Shown: piece by piece, positions 33,386 to 44,672 of the stretch | How positions within the stretch are numbered: the first letter of the stretch is position 1 | Layout: each line of letters begins with the position of its first letter | The notes under the pieces: generated by a model | Told to the model about the DNA's origin: nothing | Database searches by the model: none | The model's input: only the letters and a program-made list of their open reading frames with translations | Translations under genes and position numbers: made by a program | Source: Capitella teleta | Lineage: Eukaryota > Annelida > Polychaeta > Capitellidae | Assembly: GCA_000328365.1 (NCBI GenBank) | Contig: KB301608.1 | Location: 186,181-250,180, forward strand | Reading direction: 5' to 3' | DNA: 64,000 nucleotides

Positions 33386-33705
33386 AGGGAGGGAGAACTG
33401 GTTATAAATGGACTTTTAGTCGTTATTTGATGCACCAAAAATGATTCCTATGCCTGGCCCACACAAGAAATATCATCGCTAACGATTTCGCGGGAGATAT
33501 ATTGCTAACTAGGCGTGACGTCAGGAGCTGTGATGAAACACCGAGTTCCCCATCTTTTACAATGGGCCTCGTCATATCAGCGTGTCCTGCGACTAAACAC
33601 TTGGATATTTTTTTCTTGTCTTTTCAGAAATAGATAGAATAATCATTTTGCCACCAGTCAGGTGCGAAATTTTTTTTTTCCCCGCTATTTTTCTTAATAT
33701 AACAT
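33386..33705. mobile_element. Second copy (left part) of the piggyBac-like MITE
   Basis: TTAA at 33382-33385 is followed by AGGGAGGGAGAACTGG and about 300 bp that match 451-760 closely, for example CGCGGGAGATATATTGCTAA and GTCATATCAGCGTGTCC. Similarity fades after about 33705 and the right terminus was not found, so this copy is truncated or interrupted. Its intact left end improves the terminal inverted repeat: 13 of 16 bases match the right end of the first copy. Confidence 0.75.
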
Positions 33706-33821
33706 CATGTGCAGATCCATGTGCATATAATAATCATTTACCCTACCCTCTACTCTAATCCTAAGACTTCTATGATTAAAACATTTCTTAAGTGACTGAG
33801 ATTCACAAATAACCTCACATG

Positions 33822-33880
33822 TAGCTGACATACTACAGCGAAGCAGAGGTATATACACCTCACCCGCTTTATCTGTGCTA
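33822..33880. repeat. Short structured motif, copy 3 (59 bp)
   Basis: Begins TAGCTGACATACTACAGCGA and ends TCTGTGCTA, with a central GAGGTATATACACCTC hairpin. The outer arms ATGTAGC and GCTATAT can pair with one wobble. It lies 117 bp after the piggyBac-like copy. Confidence 0.7.
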
Positions 33881-34521
33881 TATCTCACCTGGTACACTGT
33901 CTTAAGTCAGTAAGTGTACATTGACGCTTTTTCACAATGATTCAGACAGTAATTCACAGTAGCAATGCTAGGGACACCGATTTGTTCTGTGGCTTGTGTC
34001 TCTTCTCTACTTCTGTTATGGGATCTGTTCAGGGCTGATGGCATGTGAGGATATGGAGCAAAGAATTATGCAGAGGATTATCAGAATCTGGTCGTTTAAT
34101 TAAAACAGATTTTTAACAGGAGCTCAAATCTAGCAAGGCTCCATGGCAACCAGTGTCAATCAGGCATCCTCTGTTCAATGGACTCATCTTGGGAGAAATC
34201 TGGAAAGCAATTAAAGCTGAACTGATATTCAGAAATATCTGAATAATAAAGAAAATAAAGATTATGCAAACTTAGTCACCCATTTAATCATCCACTGTGT
34301 GAAGTTCGATTCATAAATGCGCTTTAACGCTTAGTCGCTTACACATGTATGAAAAAGGGTGTGCAACAAGTTGATAAGTGCTGTTATAACAGGACCATAA
34401 AAACTTAAATCATATACATATCTGGGTTAGGCGATTGAGTTTGTTTAAAAGTATTGCACTGAAGCGTGATCCTGTGCCGTACGTGGCCCATGAGGCAGTC
34501 TTAAGAGGCATCTTGTGAACA

Positions 34522-35210
34522 CAGTATAATCTAGATATGTCAAAACTCTCATAATTCGAATTGCTCTATAAATCGAATCCCCGAGTCTCTCTCTATACAT
34601 GTACATTGAGTTTTGTAACGATATGTCAAACTCCCATAACTCGAAAAGCTCTTATAGCTTGAACTCATTTTCCGTCCCCGTGGGTAACTTTAGATATCTT
34701 TATGTCAAAGTTAACTCAAATATGCAAAATTTTCATGCATAGTTGAATGCTAGAGAAACTTGCCTGTGATTGGATAAAGCTGTGTCAACTAATTGCTTGA
34801 TTTGGAGCGCCCAATCAGCTTCATTCACACCTCTCTCGAAGTTGACAGCGAGTGGTTCTCGGAGTAGCTCCCGAATCCTATTCATGCATTCAATAGGTAT
34901 CAAATCAAAGAAACACAGCCTCATTCAATTCGTTCCTTTGTGGTCACCATTGTTTAAAAACATGCATTGATTACAGAAATCTACAAAGCGTTTGTGATCT
35001 TTTTAAGTCGGGAATATCAGAGAAAATATGAAAGGCACACCAGACTTCAAAGGGGATGGATACTAGGTATATGAAGGGCAGAGTTGGGTCATTTTGTCTC
35101 TGCATGTACACTATTTTTTTCTTTGTTGAGTGATCCATGTTACTATATCTCGAAGGCTCTATAACTCGAAGTGATTTCGACAGTCCCTTGAAATTCGAAA
35201 GATTATACTG
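34522..35210. mobile_element. Degraded pogo/Tigger-like MITE
   Basis: The left end CAGTATAATC and the right end read on the other strand, CAGTATAATC, are identical over 10 bp. Beyond them both sides carry repeated words such as ATAA(T/C)TCGAA and CTCTATAA. Length is 689 bp. The flanking dinucleotides are CA and TC instead of TA, so the target site is decayed or the borders shift by a base or two. No transposase frame. Confidence 0.55.
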
Positions 35211-35594
35211 TCGTTTTAAATGAACAGTGTATTAGCGTCAGTGAAATTAGAATTAGAAACCAACCCTTTGATGTGGCTGCAGAATTCGGATTTTGTTTCC
35301 CTGGTGTTTTTGACGTTTGAATTGTTCCCAATATATGAAGTTACCTATCGGTAAATGCAAGGCTGTCTCTTCTCTTGTGATGAAATCATCATCTTCATTC
35401 ATCTGAATTTAATAAATATCCATTTTAGCCCTTCCAAATATTTCGCAATAATTCAATAATTTCATTACCAAGTTAATCAATTAATTAATAAGCCTATACC
35501 ATATGTATAGCATGTAATAAGCACTGCATGTGTGTTGCTCATCTCACTCGCTCCTCAGCTGTCAGTGGTCTCTAACTCAATATTCATTGTCTCT

Positions 35595-37285
35595 TCATTG
35601 TCGATTCTTCGAATATCCGATGGTAGAAAATGGACTGGTTGGCATCACGGTTAAGAAGGACTCTTCCAGGCACAAATCCACAGGACTCTCACCACAGGAG
35701 CAGCTCTGGTCCCTCGTTCTTGAAGATGCATTGAGTGACGTCTTGTGTTGCCAACCACTGAAACATAATATAAATGTTTGAATTTTAACTTAACCAGTAA
35801 CCACTCACTCATATTTCTCATTAGAGTGCTCCTGAAAATATTAAAAAAATATCAACATGGAATTATCAATTGTAAACAAAATTACCTGATGAGGAAGGGG
35901 TGAAAGCCGGGGGTGGGAAAGGAAGGGGGCAGGATGATGGAGAATTGGACCCTGGAAGGCAAAACATTTGCATTATTTGCATACCGGTAATAACCAATCA
36001 GGCCAAAGTAATGCAGACTCACTTTTACTTTTTTTTGGTCATGGGTTGGGTCGGCAATGGCATGTACTCTTCCAGGGAGGACCCTATAAGATAACACATG
36101 TACTCCAGAACTCAACAAATCCAGGCTTCAGATTAGTAGACTCACTCTTAGGTGTTATTGACTTCTTCTCACCAAACTCTGGAGGACATTATATTCAAAT
36201 TTAATAGATCCAGGCTAGGGGTATGAAGACTCACTCGTTAGAGCTGGCAATTCCGGTTCTCCCTCCTCATTCTCTTCGTCAGCTGAAAATAACAATTCAT
36301 CAAATACCAAGTACCAGTTTAGGGAAACCATACAATCAAGAATAAAATCCTTCAGTTGAGCATAATCCGTGAGGTAGGTAGGTGCCTCACTATGCCTCTT
36401 GCTCTCCTCCTCTTCCGACTCCAAGTTGGAGTGCAGCTCTGCCCTCTGACACAATTCCCTGGCACGTCGCAGGTCGTCTGCGTGATAGGAAAAGAAAGAG
36501 CACACCTAATAGGTGCTATGACATGAAATTTAGGTAGGTACCTGTCCGGGCTCCAGTAAATTCCCTAATATTGAAGAGGCAGCAGCTCTCTTCTGGCTCT
36601 GCCAATTCTGTCTCCTTTTTCTCCACCCCACATCTCTTGGACCAATAACAGAACGTACCCTTGTGGAAGAAAAGAAGGAAACACCTACAATCATCTCCGT
36701 ATAAATATATAAGTATAAATTAAGGAATAAAGGAATTAAGGAAAATCGGACGAGAAAACACAAATGTAATCGACCAAACCAACTTTGCAGACCCATGTAA
36801 CTGGCATGACTGCCATGGTTGGGCTCTTAGAGTCGATAAATTCAACATGAAATCCACATAATGAATCTGAAGAAAAAAGAAAAGTGATTATGGATATTTA
36901 ATTTATTATTTATGATTTTAAGGATACAATAAACATAATTATTACCAGTACATATAGATATAATATACAAGGAAATGAGGATATTAATGCAAGACATAAA
37001 ATTACAAATATGAAGAACTTAAATGAAACACATTATGGTATTAATCAAAATAATGCATGATATCAAGGATCACCTACCAGTAATTTCCTCTTCCTCTTGC
37101 AAATCCTCTTGCGGCTTCCATGTCAGAGACCGTGGAATATCAACAGTATTTTTCAACCTATTCATCTCGACATAGTAGTATCCATACCTGCCGTAGTCGT
37201 AGATCTCCACAATGGCCAGGGTGTTTGATTTATCCCGATTTTGCATCCTTGAGTGTGAAGAATTTCGACCCATGCAGTTTAGCAC
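35595..37285 (-). CDS. Uncharacterised 8-exon gene, W..C.W module with acidic middle
   Basis: I do not recognise a named orthologue. Eight exons on the minus strand keep one frame through every junction: 37285-37078, 36866-36784, 36659-36542, 36477-36391, 36282-36235, 36083-36029, 35951-35886, 35757-35595, giving 275 residues. The core reads GFHVEFIDSKSPTMAVMPVT, WVCKGTFCYW, then FNIREFTGARTDDLRRAREL and CQRAELHSNLESEEEESKRH. This resembles, from memory, an N-terminal module (VVEF...VP..W...C.WP, then a helix of the type ARRK..AE..SDLxS) found in animal proteins with BEN or DUF4806 domains; no BEN domain follows here. After an acidic DEENEEGEPELP segment the chain is proline-rich and ends PFSTIGYSKNRQ. 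Introns are 64-211 bp. The first exon is uncertain: an open stretch at 37640-37504 (GPQARNFNENQVIELLEEE) may be another upstream exon. It is transcribed away from the transporter gene. Confidence 0.6.
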
Positions 37286-38499
37286 TGATTCATTCTACGG
37301 ATCTCAATCAATTCTATGTGGCTTCACTCTGGGTCCATTTCGAAAGGTCTCTTGAGCTTTCTGCAGTTGTAAACACAGGTCCTCGAAAACATTATCATGC
37401 GTCCATTTGAAGGCAGCAAATTTAGCTACTCTGTCACTAAATGTTCATTCAAGACTAACATATGGAGGAGATACTTAGTATACTATATATACTTGGTTAG
37501 CGATCAGAAATTTCCTCGCATAGAATTCCACTCAGTTAGGCTGACTTTGGTAGGACACTTGATAAGTTTGCCTTCCTCTTCCAACAGTTCTATGACTTGG
37601 TTTTCATTAAAATTTCTTGCCTGTGGACCTTCCCCCATGGTAAAGTCTCCCATAAAATAACAACTTTTATTAACTGTAGTTATAATTATTCTGGGGTTCT
37701 TTTTTTGTGTGCAATTCATTGATGATGAATTACATTGAGAGATGGCATAAATATCACGTAAATTATATTTATTATTTATAAACACAATGCGCAACCAATA
37801 AAGAAATTTAAAGGTATAATTATGTAAAACAATGGATCATCATCCAGCTGGACTGTGTTCATTTACATGTGTGTCAAACATTTTGAAAGTTACGAAAATC
37901 AAATTCCGATTTGTTTCATTTAACGGGGCGCAAGCTTTCACACTGACTGAATGTTTGCTGCTGAGGACATCAGCATGGCACCCGTCAATGTCTGCGTTGG
38001 TGGCACAATCCAAGGATGCAAAATTGATACGAAGTACGAATATGCTCCCGATTAATTCCACAAGATGTTCCCAAGGCTGAAATCCTCTTGCTTATAAACA
38101 AACGACTGATCGAGGAATTTGCTCTTAATAAATTGAACTGTTGCCTGAACAACCAGTGCTCATATGTTGCATTAGATTAGAGCATCGCATTCCTTGGGAC
38201 TTAGGGATTTAATAGATGCATGGCTTCATTTGATAGATGAGCTTTGTGTAGGACACATTAGGAATGCAAATTTTACACATGTAGTAATTCCTAATAAGAA
38301 TATTAATTCGTTTTCTATATAATTAAATTTGATGATTCCACTTGTGCCCACCTGTTGCACTGGCGAAGGTAAATACACCTCCGATTTCCCAATTCATTTT
38401 CATCTGATTTGAGATTTGCCGTTTGAGCAGAGGATAATGGGCTGAATGAACTCTTCCTCAGGTGACCATCATGTCTGAGTAAAACTCAACGGCCGAACG
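37286..38499. other. Region between the divergent unknown gene and transporter
   Basis: May hold further 5' exons of the minus-strand gene (open stretch near 37640-37504, with a possible donor GTCAGC) and the upstream promoter of the transporter. An unassigned minus-strand open frame lies at 38061-37840. No repeat was recognised. Confidence 0.35.
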
Positions 38500-38629
38500 A
38501 TGATGAGTTTAGCAGAGATCGAAAGTGACTTTGAGCTGCCGCATGATGGAGAACTGCACAACTTGGCATCATACTCTGTGGGAGATGAATCTGTTGAGTG
38601 GTTGGAGGACCAGCCTCTGCTCGAGTCAG
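38500..38629 (+). CDS. Probable alternative first exon (1A) of the SVOP-like transporter
   Basis: ATG at 38500 opens 43 codons plus one base, ending TCAG then a strong donor GTGCGT. The text reads MMSLAEIESDFELPHDGELH and finishes VEWLEDQPLLES. Exon 1 of the transporter contains an internal acceptor (AATCCTTAG, exon from 40220) that accepts this phase exactly, producing ...LLESDDDQLGSP... joined to the transporter frame. EDQPLL fits the acidic dileucine sorting signal [DE]xxxL[LI]. The joined protein would have 509 residues. Use of this exon is inference; it could instead belong to another transcript. Confidence 0.45.
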
Positions 38630-40197
38630 GTGCGTGCTTCTTAATTACACAACAAACACTCCGTTTGGAGACAGCTAGCAATGGCTTTAAATGCTGCTAA
38701 AATATTGCATATACATGTACTCCAAAATCTGTAATTATACTCGATATTGATTTATAATTTTCATCATGTGTTGTAATAGTTGTGTGTCTATTTCTTAAAA
38801 ATTTCTGATCTATCGCTCCGGTGTAATAAGATAAGCCCGCGTTGACAGCAAGTATTGGACATTTTTTAGCCAGTTGAAGGAGAAACGCATGGTTAGTGCG
38901 GACTGGCGCTTGTCCTGACATTCTGACCTCCCCGCAGCTTGCATTAATTAACCCCACATGGCCACTCTCACTATTCTTTCTCTATATGGTTGTGCCATTG
39001 TAATTCTCCTTAGCCATAGTGACGGGGCGTCTGAACACCATTTTATATTTATTTAATATTCAGCTACATTCACCATGAATGCTTACTTTGAATGATTTGA
39101 TTTGCTGCATGTAATTTCCTGCTCCGGCAATATTTAGTTCAGAAAGTTAATATATGCGTGGTAGAGGTGGAACAGCAGGAAGCTTTATTAATTATTTATT
39201 CCACCATATGTGTGTATATATTCAATGAAATATACGACTCAGTCCTTGATAAGTTCAGTTACAAGTGATATGCTGGCGACACCAGTGCAACATATATTTG
39301 CCCTGTGGTACAAGAGTTCAGACGATGTTCAAATTGAGAACTGACCCAGTTTACATGGAGCTAACAACTATTGCTGATAGTGAGCATATCTAATTTTGCA
39401 CTTAGTATCAATTATGTTTGATTAGTTGAAGCAATCCACATAAGGTATTGAGTATTATTATTATTATTTATTTTTATCTTCTTGTTTTCATAGAATTCAC
39501 CTCGTTTTATTATTATTTTATGCCTATTTTCATGCATTTTTATGCATTATTCATGCATTTTTCGATGCAGGTTTTTCTCATTTGAAGGTATGCCATCGAA
39601 ACAAATGTCACTATAATTGAATTTTAATTAGGTTACAAGTAATTATATATTCACTGGTTTCATATTGATCGACACAAACAAATCCTCTATTGTAGGGCAG
39701 TGTATGTTTGTGTATATTTTGTATAGTTCTGCATGCGTACAACTCTACATCATACAATGTATAAGAAAGATTAGATACACACATTACACATGTATAGTCT
39801 GTTCATATGTTAAGTGCACCCATTTAACCTCGATCAGCAAGGCCATAAATTGTATATACACATTTAGAAAAGAGAAGAAGAAAAAAAGCGACTCCACGAA
39901 CTAAGTATAATTGCATAACATTATATCTCCCATAATTATATAATTCCACACTAACAATTCCTACACGGCGAGATAGTGATGACGTAATGACTGCTGTTTT
40001 CTTCCTTAACATTCACATATAAAGTAAGACGACTGAGGAACGTGGTATATATTGATTCGGATTCAGTGATGCATGCTCATCGGCTCAGTGCTCCTACTAT
40101 AAAGAGAGCAGAGAAGCAGCTTTAAGCTCACTTCGAGTGGAGTTCAGTTCAGAGTAGGATATGTGCACTTAAAAGGGATACTCAGTCAGATGACGTC
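38630..40197. other. Putative intron 1A / promoter region of the transporter
   Basis: AT-rich sequence without a supported gene. It ends with the apparent second promoter (TATA box 40098-40104). Minus-strand open frames here lack domain evidence. Confidence 0.4.
40098..40104 (+). promoter_or_regulatory. TATA box of the proximal transporter promoter
   Basis: TATAAAG lies 94 bp upstream of the ATG at 40198, in GC-balanced sequence. A start of transcription around 40128 would be expected. It supports a second, proximal promoter separate from exon 1A. Confidence 0.5.
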
Positions 40198-40198
40198 A
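40191..40198. promoter_or_regulatory. Palindromic CRE (TGACGTCA) overlapping the start codon
   Basis: The full 8-bp CREB/ATF site TGACGTCA ends on the first base of the ATG at 40198. It also creates an upstream ATG at 40190 (out of frame) that overlaps the true start and would end after nine codons. Confidence 0.45.
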
Positions 40199-43100
40199 TG
40201 CTGCCGTATCAATCCTTAGATGATGACCAACTGGGCAGCCCAGCAGCCTCCAGGAAGACGTACACGGTCGAAGATGCCGTCGAACACATGGGATTCGGTC
40301 GCTTCCAGCTCAAAGTCTTCTTCATCTGTGGCCTCTTCTCAGTGAGTATTCTCAGTGAGGTCACAACTGTTCACTTATATATTAATATATTCTACTGTAT
40401 TGATTGGCTTGTGTTTTACTTAAAGCTCAGTTATCGTTAACTGCTTGTTTTATGACTAGTGAATCATATATTGGCTTCCATCCAATATGCCTCCTTCACG
40501 ATTTCCTGATTGGGAAATTAGGAATGTAAAGATGTGGACATTCATGAATGTCTGCTTCTATTTGTGCTCTTCAATATGTTAACTTTCATGGAACTGAAAA
40601 AACTGTGTAATGTGAAAATATATTAGTGAATTATTGCATCAATGAAATTCAACTGCCATTCTTGGAGAATATCTAGCAAATAGTGAACCATTTTTGCATG
40701 TGAAGAAAGTGGGATGCATTATAACGATCTATTTGAATCAATTAACTTAGACTTCCTGTTGTAGTATGTTGATTGTATGTGCCAATCTCATGTAGGCGAC
40801 AGATGCTCTGGAAATGCTCATGCTGTCGGTACTCTCTCCGGTACTGCGCTGCGATTGGCTGCTATCAGAATGGCAAGTGGCCCTCATCACAACAGTGAGT
40901 TCTCATTGGTCCATGTATAATTTATGCACATATAATTGATCACAGGTTGTGTTCATTGGAATGTTCTCAGGATCAAATATGTGGGGATCCTGGGCGGATA
41001 AATACGGCCGACTGACGGTCAGTGGTCATTTCTGACCATTTCGGCACTCAGATCCTCTTTGCAGATCATGATGATAGCGTCCGTGTGGATCTGTTACTTT
41101 GGCATCATGACCGCATTTAGTCCGAATTACGTGTGGATTCTCATTCTGCGCTGTTTGGTTGGAATGGGATTTGGAGGAGCAATCCAATCGTGAGTGAACT
41201 GAGTGAATATCACAATGAGTATAGCGATAACTACGGGGGTTGCTGCCTCAGTTTTACGTATTCTTCAGAATTTCTTCCTACAAAAGTCCGAGCCAAAGTC
41301 CTGATTATAGGCAACGTAAGACTGGGTTGCATTGCCCATCTCTCCCTCTCTTCACCCTGCTCTTCACTTTGGCTAACTATAACAATAGTTTGCCATTAAT
41401 TGCACTGTTATTTCAACCTATGTGCTCAATTTATCTGTTCAAATGCTGACATTTCCTTTGTATGAAGAGTCTATTATATCATTTGGGTCAATATCTACTT
41501 GTGAGGGGGTAGAGAGGTCTGTATAATTGGTTCACAGTTCCTGGGTGGTAGTTTTATATTATGCCTGGTTCAATTGAGGTATTTCTACACGCATAACAAT
41601 CGTCTCCTTGAATGCAATGGTTGAGAGAGATCTTTTCTATGGCACTTTTGTTTTATCTAATTCACTTTCTGTCCAGGTTCACCCTCATGTCAGAATATCT
41701 TCCGTCACAGTACCGGGCTAAAATCCTAATTGTGTACAATGTAAGACTCTGTTCATTACAAAAGTATAAGTTGTGTTCACGTTATTTAAAATCAGTACTG
41801 ATTAATTAAGTTCTTTCAAGTGCATTGCTTCATGTAGCGTTTATTCTTTGCTTTACGCTTAATTTAACTCTCGTTCTTTCTTTTATTGATCTCTTTGTGT
41901 CAATAATTCCCTTGTTCAAAATCTTGACATTTCCCATAAGCTTTTATTGACGATCTTTTATAATTGCTTTGGCAGTTTATTGATGTAACTGTATGCTTTC
42001 ACCTCAGCATAATATCAACATTTTTATTTTATTTCTCTCTCCTTCTCCATGTTGATTTCACTATATTTGAATTTTGGAATGCATTATTTAATTAAATGCA
42101 TCACTGTGCCTGCCTTCTTGGTTATCAGAAGCTTGGTTATTAATCATTATGAATAGATTTAAATTTCATGTGCTTAAATGAGCGTTGTTTTCAGTTTATG
42201 TGGGCACTGGGCAGCATATTTGAGGTCTTCATGGCAGACCTAATCCTGCCCACTTGGGGATGGCGCTGGCTGGTGGCCATCTCCGCTCTGCCTACTTTCA
42301 TCACCATGTTTTTTCTCTGGGTGAGTTCTGCAGTGACCCTTGATCTCTGATGACCTTTGACCCCTGTAGACGTTACCCGAATCTGCTCGATACCTGATGG
42401 CGGCTGGTGAACGAGAGAAAGCTTTGAAGGTCCTTGAAGACGCTTGCAAGGCCAACGGAAAGAGCCTCCCAGAGGGCACTCTCGTGTCCTCTCCGCCTGT
42501 CAGTGATGCCTATATCCCCATGCGATCCTTTTGCTTTCATGTTCATTTGCAGATAAAACGAGGTCGATTCAAGGATTTGTTCTCTTCTGAGTTGAGACGC
42601 ACAACCCTTCAGACGTGGCTTCTGTGGTTTGGAGCCGCTTCTTCTTACTACGGAATCATCCTCGCACAGTCAGAGATTCTGGAGCGTGGGAACGTCTGCC
42701 AAAGTAGGTCATTAAAACAGTACAGAATTAATGGGATTTTTCTTTTCCTTTCTCTCCCATTCTCGGCCACCTGTTTTTTACATCTTGTATCCAAGGCTCA
42801 GAATCAATATTTAAATCCCGGGGGGGGGGGGGGGGGGGGGTATTCATATTTTATTGTAAAATTTTTCTTTTATGTCTATGAGGATTGTTTTTGTTACAGC
42901 TGTTTCGTACTTGAATAAATACTGTCATAATAATTCTTTTTCAGGGAATTCCATGGAGGAGCGTACTTGTCATTGTAATCCATTGACCGCTTCAGACTAT
43001 CATAGCATGATATACGCAACCCTTGGTGAATTTGTCGGTGAGTAACCTCGTTTGCCTCCTGACCACCGGTCACCTGTATTTTCAGTGATTCCCATCAATC

Positions 43101-44672
43101 TCATAACCATCGATTGGTTTGGACGTCGTTGGACGATCACCATCAACTTCCTCTTTACCGCCTTCTTTTTCCTGCTTGTTCAGATCTGCACTTCACGAGC
43201 CCTCCTCACAGTGTTCATTTTTGGCGTGAGGACGTTTGCATCTGGCATCTTCAACACTGTCTACATCTACACCTCTGAGGTACGCTCCCCCCTCCCCTCT
43301 CTCTCCTTGGGTCACATTGTGTTTCGCCAGGTGTTCCCTACTGTCGTCAGATCCCTGGGCCTGGGAAGTTGCAGCGCTATGGCCCGTGTGGGCGCCATGA
43401 TTACCCCGTTTGTTGCTCAGGTCAGTGGCTTCCTTCGGTCTGAAATATCTGTACGAGTGATCATATTTCAGGTGCTAATGGAGTGGTCAATGACAACCGC
43501 CCTGTGGATGTACGGAGGCTTGTGTATTGCTTGTGCACTCACATCATTTATGCTTCCTATCGAGACAAAAGGCAGAGAATTGGCGGTACGTATCGTTATT
43601 CAGCGATGGCCTCCTTGGTTCTCATAGAAACAATAATTACTGTATTGTCTTGGTTATAAGCACCCTCCTAATTAAACGCACATCCGACCTTTTTCAAACC
43701 AGAAATTGGTTAATTTATGTACATGCCCATAAGCGCCAAGGTATTTAATACTATTTATAGCACAAGGCTCTGTGCTGACATCTCACTTTAACTGTTACAG
43801 ACAGTGTCAGCAATCTCAGCTTTGAACAAGTTGTTTTGCCTTCATTCAGGAAAAATTAATTGAGGCATGTTATACACAGACAGCTCGCTGCTTGTCGATT
43901 TCATAGGTCGAACTCCTTATCAGCGCAAGAATTTTGTCCTCAACTGCATGAGTGATAGTTATAAGCCCATAAGACACAATGCACTACATTATATACTATC
44001 AGCAACCATGCTTTGGAAATGCACAAACTAAGACTTAGACTTTATGAGGCTGCTTCAAATGATCTCTGTAGATGATCGAACATTAAATCAATTAGCAATG
44101 TATGAGAATGTAATCCATGCGCAGATTTTACTCAGAGCATGTACGGCCACGCACGGCCATGCACAGGCATGCACAGCTATGCACAACTACGCACAGACTG
44201 CACAGCCGTGCAAACCATATTATGTAGGTCGCTTCTTATGAGCTACCATATTAATAGCTTGTGTCACTCAATTTCTAATACTGTAAACCGAATAAATGTA
44301 CCACTTCTGGCTACGCAGCCTGTTGTTTTAAGCATGACTTAAATATGGGCCACACACTGACTTTCCCGGGTTTACAAGGGATTTTTGTGGAATGCGCGTC
44401 TATTAGACTCTAGGGTGAAAGTGACATGCTCTCAGCCTCTGTCTTAGCGCACTGCGCATATAACCAACATAATATGGTAAGCCGGATTACACAACTAGCT
44501 TACAATATGTGTAATATAAAATTTATTCATTTAAGAAGGATTTGAATCACAGCCAGATTAAGGAGGTCTGACTGTAGCGTCCTTCATATCTAAATATTTC
44601 GTCATTCAATATGAAAGATAACATCTGACATGCCATCTTCTTTCTTTGCAGCAAGGGAAAAACAATTCCTGA
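40198..44672 (+). CDS. SVOP: SVOP-like transporter of the major facilitator superfamily (13 exons per transcript)
   Basis: SVOP/SV2-type proteins are 12-helix MFS transporters of synaptic and other vesicles; their substrate is unknown. Exons: 40198-40341, 40796-40894, 40946-41017, 41065-41189, then either 41252-41315 or 41677-41740, 42195-42320, 42370-42498, 42553-42703, 42945-43037, 43086-43279, 43331-43420, 43472-43585, 44652-44672; 473 residues with one copy of exon 5. Matches to human SVOP include TVEDAVEHMGFGRFQLKVF, ATDALEMLMLSVLSP, WQVALITTVVFIGMFSGSN, the MFS loop motif WADKYGRLT, WRWLVAISALPTF, LPESARYLMAAG, IDWFGRRWTI, VFPTVVRSLGLGSCSAMARV and LPIETKGREL. The last exon (QGKNNS then stop) is short and chosen for its strong TTCTTTCTTTGCAG acceptor and nearby AATAAA at 44969; a different ending is possible. 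N-terminal MLPYQSL contains a YxxPhi-type sorting motif. A run of 21 G lies in intron 8. Confidence 0.85.
41252..41315 (+). other. SVOP-like alternative exon 5a (64 nt)
   Basis: Encodes FTYSSEFLPTKVRAKVLIIGN after completing a serine codon, between acceptor GCCTCAG and donor GTAAGACT. It corresponds to the segment EFLPMKARAK of human SVOP, next to the fourth transmembrane helix. It is the twin of exon 5b. Confidence 0.8.
41677..41740 (+). other. SVOP-like alternative exon 5b (64 nt)
   Basis: Encodes FTLMSEYLPSQYRAKILIVYN after completing a serine codon, between acceptor CTGTCCAG and donor GTAAGACT. Length, phase and donor are identical to exon 5a, and both 3' flanks keep traces of shared sequence (TTCAAAATCTTGACATTTCC here, TTCAAATGCTGACATTTCC after 5a). 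Joining 5a to 5b would shift the frame, so only one can be used per mRNA. Confidence 0.8.
42820..42840. repeat. Run of 21 G in SVOP-like intron 8
   Basis: An uninterrupted G-tract on the coding strand of the intron. It may form G-quadruplex structure and its length is unreliable in assembly. Confidence 0.85.
44141..44214. repeat. Decamer minisatellite, seven units
   Basis: Units such as ACGGCCATGC, ACAGGCATGC, ACAGCTATGC and ACAACTACGC follow each other with a strict 10-bp period (one unit is 9 bp) in the last SVOP-like intron. The ORF-like reading over it is fortuitous. Confidence 0.75.

Noticed and set aside
43797-43862. Alternative last exon of the SVOP-like gene after GTTACAG
   Set aside because: It keeps frame (TVSAISALNK...) but has a weaker acceptor and no near polyadenylation signal; the exon at 44652 was preferred, without certainty.
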